DNA of 64,000 nucleotides. Source: Foetidibacter luteolus (GTDB lineage Bacteria; Bacteroidota; Bacteroidia; Chitinophagales; Chitinophagaceae). The notes under the pieces are model-generated. The model had not been told where the DNA came from and did no database searches. It saw nothing but the letters and a program-made list of their open reading frames with translations. The stretch covers positions 124,001 to 188,000 of the forward strand of contig NZ_VVIP01000059.1 of assembly GCF_009650435.1 (NCBI RefSeq), in the 5' to 3' direction. The translations under genes and the position numbers were made by a program. Positions 62,070 to 64,000 of this stretch are shown in pieces (within the stretch, counting starts at the first letter, position 1; each line of letters begins with the position of its first letter).

Positions 62070-62687
62070 ATGCTAATTAAAATTAACAGGCAAGACTGCT
62101 TAAAGAACTATCCGTCTTTCCCTCTCCGTAGCTACAACTATGACAAGGACGAAGAAGAATTTTATTATCCGGAGGTTTTTAAAAGTTATATACTGACGCT
62201 TACTTCAAAGTCTTTTAAAGGACATATCAAACAACTGGCGACGGGTTTACTAAAATTGACAAAGCAATTAGGTTATGACAGATTGATTTTTCTTGGCGAC
62301 ACGGAATTGCCTTGGCTTAATCAAGACAATAATTACAAGCCTGCAAAAGAAGCGCAGCAATATTTGGTTGATAATAAAATCGGGAAAAGATTCAATGGAG
62401 CTTTACAAATTGAAAGCTCAGGGCTGCAGGTTTTTGTTAAACATCTTTCGTGGCTCACACGATGTAACGCAGGATTGCCTTACTTTCATTTTACAGATAA
62501 GGAGCAAAATATTATCGGCAATATCTGTAAATATGGCAACCTGCATCTTGATACATTAAATGAAAAAACTGATACTTTGGTGAAGGCATTTGTTGACGCA
62601 AGTAAATTTTTAATTTTAGAAGATAACAATTGTTTTAATCAGTTTGGGAAGGCAAATGCAATTGGCGGACGACGTATCATTGTATGA
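62070..62687 (+). CDS. Hypothetical protein, AT-rich orphan gene
   Basis: 205 residues from the ATG at 62070; a TTG at 62004 would add 22 hydrophobic residues. No signal peptide with this start and no recognised domain. Residues 70-100 (LIFLGDTELPWLNQDNNYKPAKEAQQYLV) and 110-150 look like a soluble alpha/beta protein. Visibly richer in A and T than its neighbours and flanked by repeats A7 and B12, both of which suggest acquisition by transfer. Confidence 0.65.
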   Translation: MLIKINRQDCLKNYPSFPLRSYNYDKDEEEFYYPEVFKSYILTLTSKSFKGHIKQLATGLLKLTKQLGYDRLIFLGDTELPWLNQDNNYKPAKEAQQYLVDNKIGKRFNGALQIESSGLQVFVKHLSWLTRCNAGLPYFHFTDKEQNIIGNICKYGNLHLDTLNEKTDTLVKAFVDASKFLILEDNNCFNQFGKANAIGGRRIIV

Positions 62688-62768
62688 CCGAGAAGTCAAG
62701 CCTGGTTATATTGTATTGACATATTTATCTCCCTCTTCGCTTCAATAAAAGCCGCATAGCGAATCCAC

Positions 62769-62829
62769 CAGTACAAGAGTGCGACGCAAGTAAAGCCTCA
62801 TGCATGTTCCTCCTGCCGGGCCCATAAAA
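62769..62829 (+). repeat. Intergenic repeat family B, copy B12
   Basis: CAGTACAAGAGTGCGACGCA, AGTAAAGCCTCATGCATGTT and CTGCCGGGCCCATAAAA; same subgroup as B1 and B8. Confidence 0.88.
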
Positions 62830-62934
62830 TTTTCCACTATAGATGACTTAATTCCCCTTCCGAGGGATGGGATGTTTTAACCTTCATTAACCTTTCTCTA
62901 AAGCTGGTTAACCATGTTTGCACGGGGTGGCCAA

Positions 62935-62942
62935 TACATTTG
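62935..62942 (+). promoter_or_regulatory. Possible -7 box of the outer-membrane protein gene
   Basis: TACATTTG matches TAnnTTTG and lies 14 bp before the ATG at 62957; a TTTG at 62917 is closer than usual. Confidence 0.4.
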
Positions 62943-62956
62943 GCAAAACAGCTTTT

Positions 62957-64000
62957 ATGCCCAAAATTGTACTCTGCGTTATCTCTGTTTTTTTGCTCGG
63001 TCATGCATTCTCTCAAACATCCACTGTTAAAGGCCGCATTGTTGATACCTCCGTAAACAAGGGGCTTGCTTATGCAACGGTCTCACTGGTAAACGCCGGC
63101 GATTCAACACTGGTAACCTTTTCACGGGCCGATTCATCCGGTTGGTTCAGGTTCAGCAATATCGAAAAGGGCAGCTATCTTATCTCCGCTTCTTATGTGG
63201 GGTACGGGCCGGTATGGCACCCGGTAAAGGTTACCGGTAATATGGCAACGCAGGATATCGGGCTGGTACATTTAATCAATATAGCCCGCTTGGCAAACGT
63301 AACCGTAGCAGATAAACGGCCGCCCGTTACCATTAACAATGATACGCTTGAGTTTAACACAGAAAACTTTAAAACGCAGCCCAATGCCGTGGTTGAAGAG
63401 ATGCTGAAGAAAATGCCGGGCGTTACCATTGACAATGACGGAACCATTAAAGTAAACGGGCAAACCGTAAGGCGTGTGCTGGTTAACGGCAAAGAATTCT
63501 TTACCGGCGACCCCAGGATGGCGACAAAAAATTTATCGGCCGATGCTGTTGACAAAGTGCAGGTGTTTGATAAAAAAAGCGACCAGGCGGAGTTTACCGG
63601 CATTGATGATGGTAACCAGCAAAAAACCATTAACCTTAAGCTGAAGAAAGATAAGGCCAATGCTTTGTTTGGCCGCGTTACGGCAGGGGCGGGACCAAAG
63701 CGGTATGATGCGCAGGCTAACCTTAACCGCTTTAATGGGGATGAACAGTTGTCTTTTATCGGCATGGGTAATAATACCAACCGGCAAGGCTTTAGCATGC
63801 AGGACGCATTGAATTTTTCCGGGGAATTATCACGCGGTATGCGCAATGGCGGGGGCGTTGTTATAAGAACAGGCGGCGATGATAACAACAATGGTTTGCC
63901 TGTTACCGGGCTTGGGCAAAACCAGCAGGGCATTGCCAAAACCTTTGCCGGCGGTGTTAACTACAGCAATGCCTGGAACAACCGCCGCAGCGACTTTAAC
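62957..64000 (+). CDS. TonB-plug/outer-membrane beta-barrel protein (5' part only)
   Basis: The first 348 codons are visible; the gene continues past the right edge. A signal peptide (MPKIVLCVISVFLLGHAFSQ) is followed by a carboxypeptidase-regulatory-like beta-sandwich (about 22-105, VKGRIVDTSVNKGLAYATVSL), then a plug-like domain (EEMLKKMPGVTIDNDGTIKVNGQTV, VLVNGKEFFTGDPRMATKNL), and the beginning of a barrel. This is the outer-membrane beta-barrel group related to TonB-dependent receptors that lack a SusD partner. Ligand unknown. Every base from the ATG at 62957 to the window end is in one open frame. Confidence 0.9.
   Translation, partial: MPKIVLCVISVFLLGHAFSQTSTVKGRIVDTSVNKGLAYATVSLVNAGDSTLVTFSRADSSGWFRFSNIEKGSYLISASYVGYGPVWHPVKVTGNMATQDIGLVHLINIARLANVTVADKRPPVTINNDTLEFNTENFKTQPNAVVEEMLKKMPGVTIDNDGTIKVNGQTVRRVLVNGKEFFTGDPRMATKNLSADAVDKVQVFDKKSDQAEFTGIDDGNQQKTINLKLKKDKANALFGRVTAGAGPKRYDAQANLNRFNGDEQLSFIGMGNNTNRQGFSMQDALNFSGELSRGMRNGGGVVIRTGGDDNNNGLPVTGLGQNQQGIAKTFAGGVNYSNAWNNRRSDFN

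Noticed and set aside
1..64000. tRNA or rRNA genes, or an intact insertion sequence
   Set aside because: No cloverleaf-like segment, rRNA signature or transposase was recognised on reading; a covariance-model scan would be needed to exclude a tRNA formally.

Overview
This 64 kb window comes from a Bacteroidota chromosome, most likely the family Chitinophagaceae. The lines of evidence are a DUF4293 gene, a UpxY-type antiterminator in the polysaccharide operon, promoters of the TTG-N19-TAnnTTTG type, LytS/LytTR and TonB-plug proteins, many lipoproteins and SD-poor starts. Lineage is inferred from protein style; no database search was made. No tRNA, rRNA, CRISPR array or intact insertion sequence was recognised.

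Layout. (1) 1-12.5 kb is a mixed chromosomal region: a truncated nucleotide pyrophosphatase/phosphodiesterase, pruA, a DUF4293 membrane protein, two lipoproteins, a TPR-CHAT (caspase-like) protein converging on an ECF sigma factor/membrane-TPR pair, and a Prc-type protease closed by a strong terminator. (2) 12.6-48.3 kb is one co-oriented surface-polysaccharide locus of about 31 genes. A near-ideal promoter precedes Wza/Wzc-type export genes and an antiterminator. Then come a nonulosonic-acid module (oxidoreductase, CMP-sugar synthetase, SDR, NeuB, NeuC), two GT11 fucosyltransferase-like genes, methyltransferases, a Wzm/Wzt ABC exporter, GT2/GT4 transferases, a dTDP-3-amino-3,6-dideoxyhexose module (two ketoisomerases, acetyltransferase, aminotransferase), an asparagine synthetase, an O-antigen polymerase/ligase, a second oxidoreductase/aminotransferase pair and an initiating phosphoglycosyl transferase. 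(3) 48.4-64 kb holds a dienelactone hydrolase, an AT-hook-like protein, a zinc metallopeptidase, an HD-YitT fusion, a LytS/LytTR two-component pair, a GH51 arabinofuranosidase, a beta-helix/PDZ protein, an AT-rich orphan gene and the start of a TonB-plug outer-membrane protein.

The polysaccharide genes form a chain: precursor synthesis, initiation on a lipid carrier, stepwise glycosylation, acetyl/methyl/amide decoration, and export. The locus mixes parts of the ABC-dependent and Wzy-dependent routes, and no Wzx flippase is seen.

The most unusual feature is non-coding. Two families of short intergenic repeats are scattered through the window: family A (7 copies, about 75-110 bp) and family B (12 copies, about 45-90 bp, both orientations). 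Inside the polysaccharide locus they sit almost exactly at the boundaries between functional modules, and one supplies the stop codon of a gene. A separate 234-bp MITE-like inverted-repeat element lies at 56078-56311.
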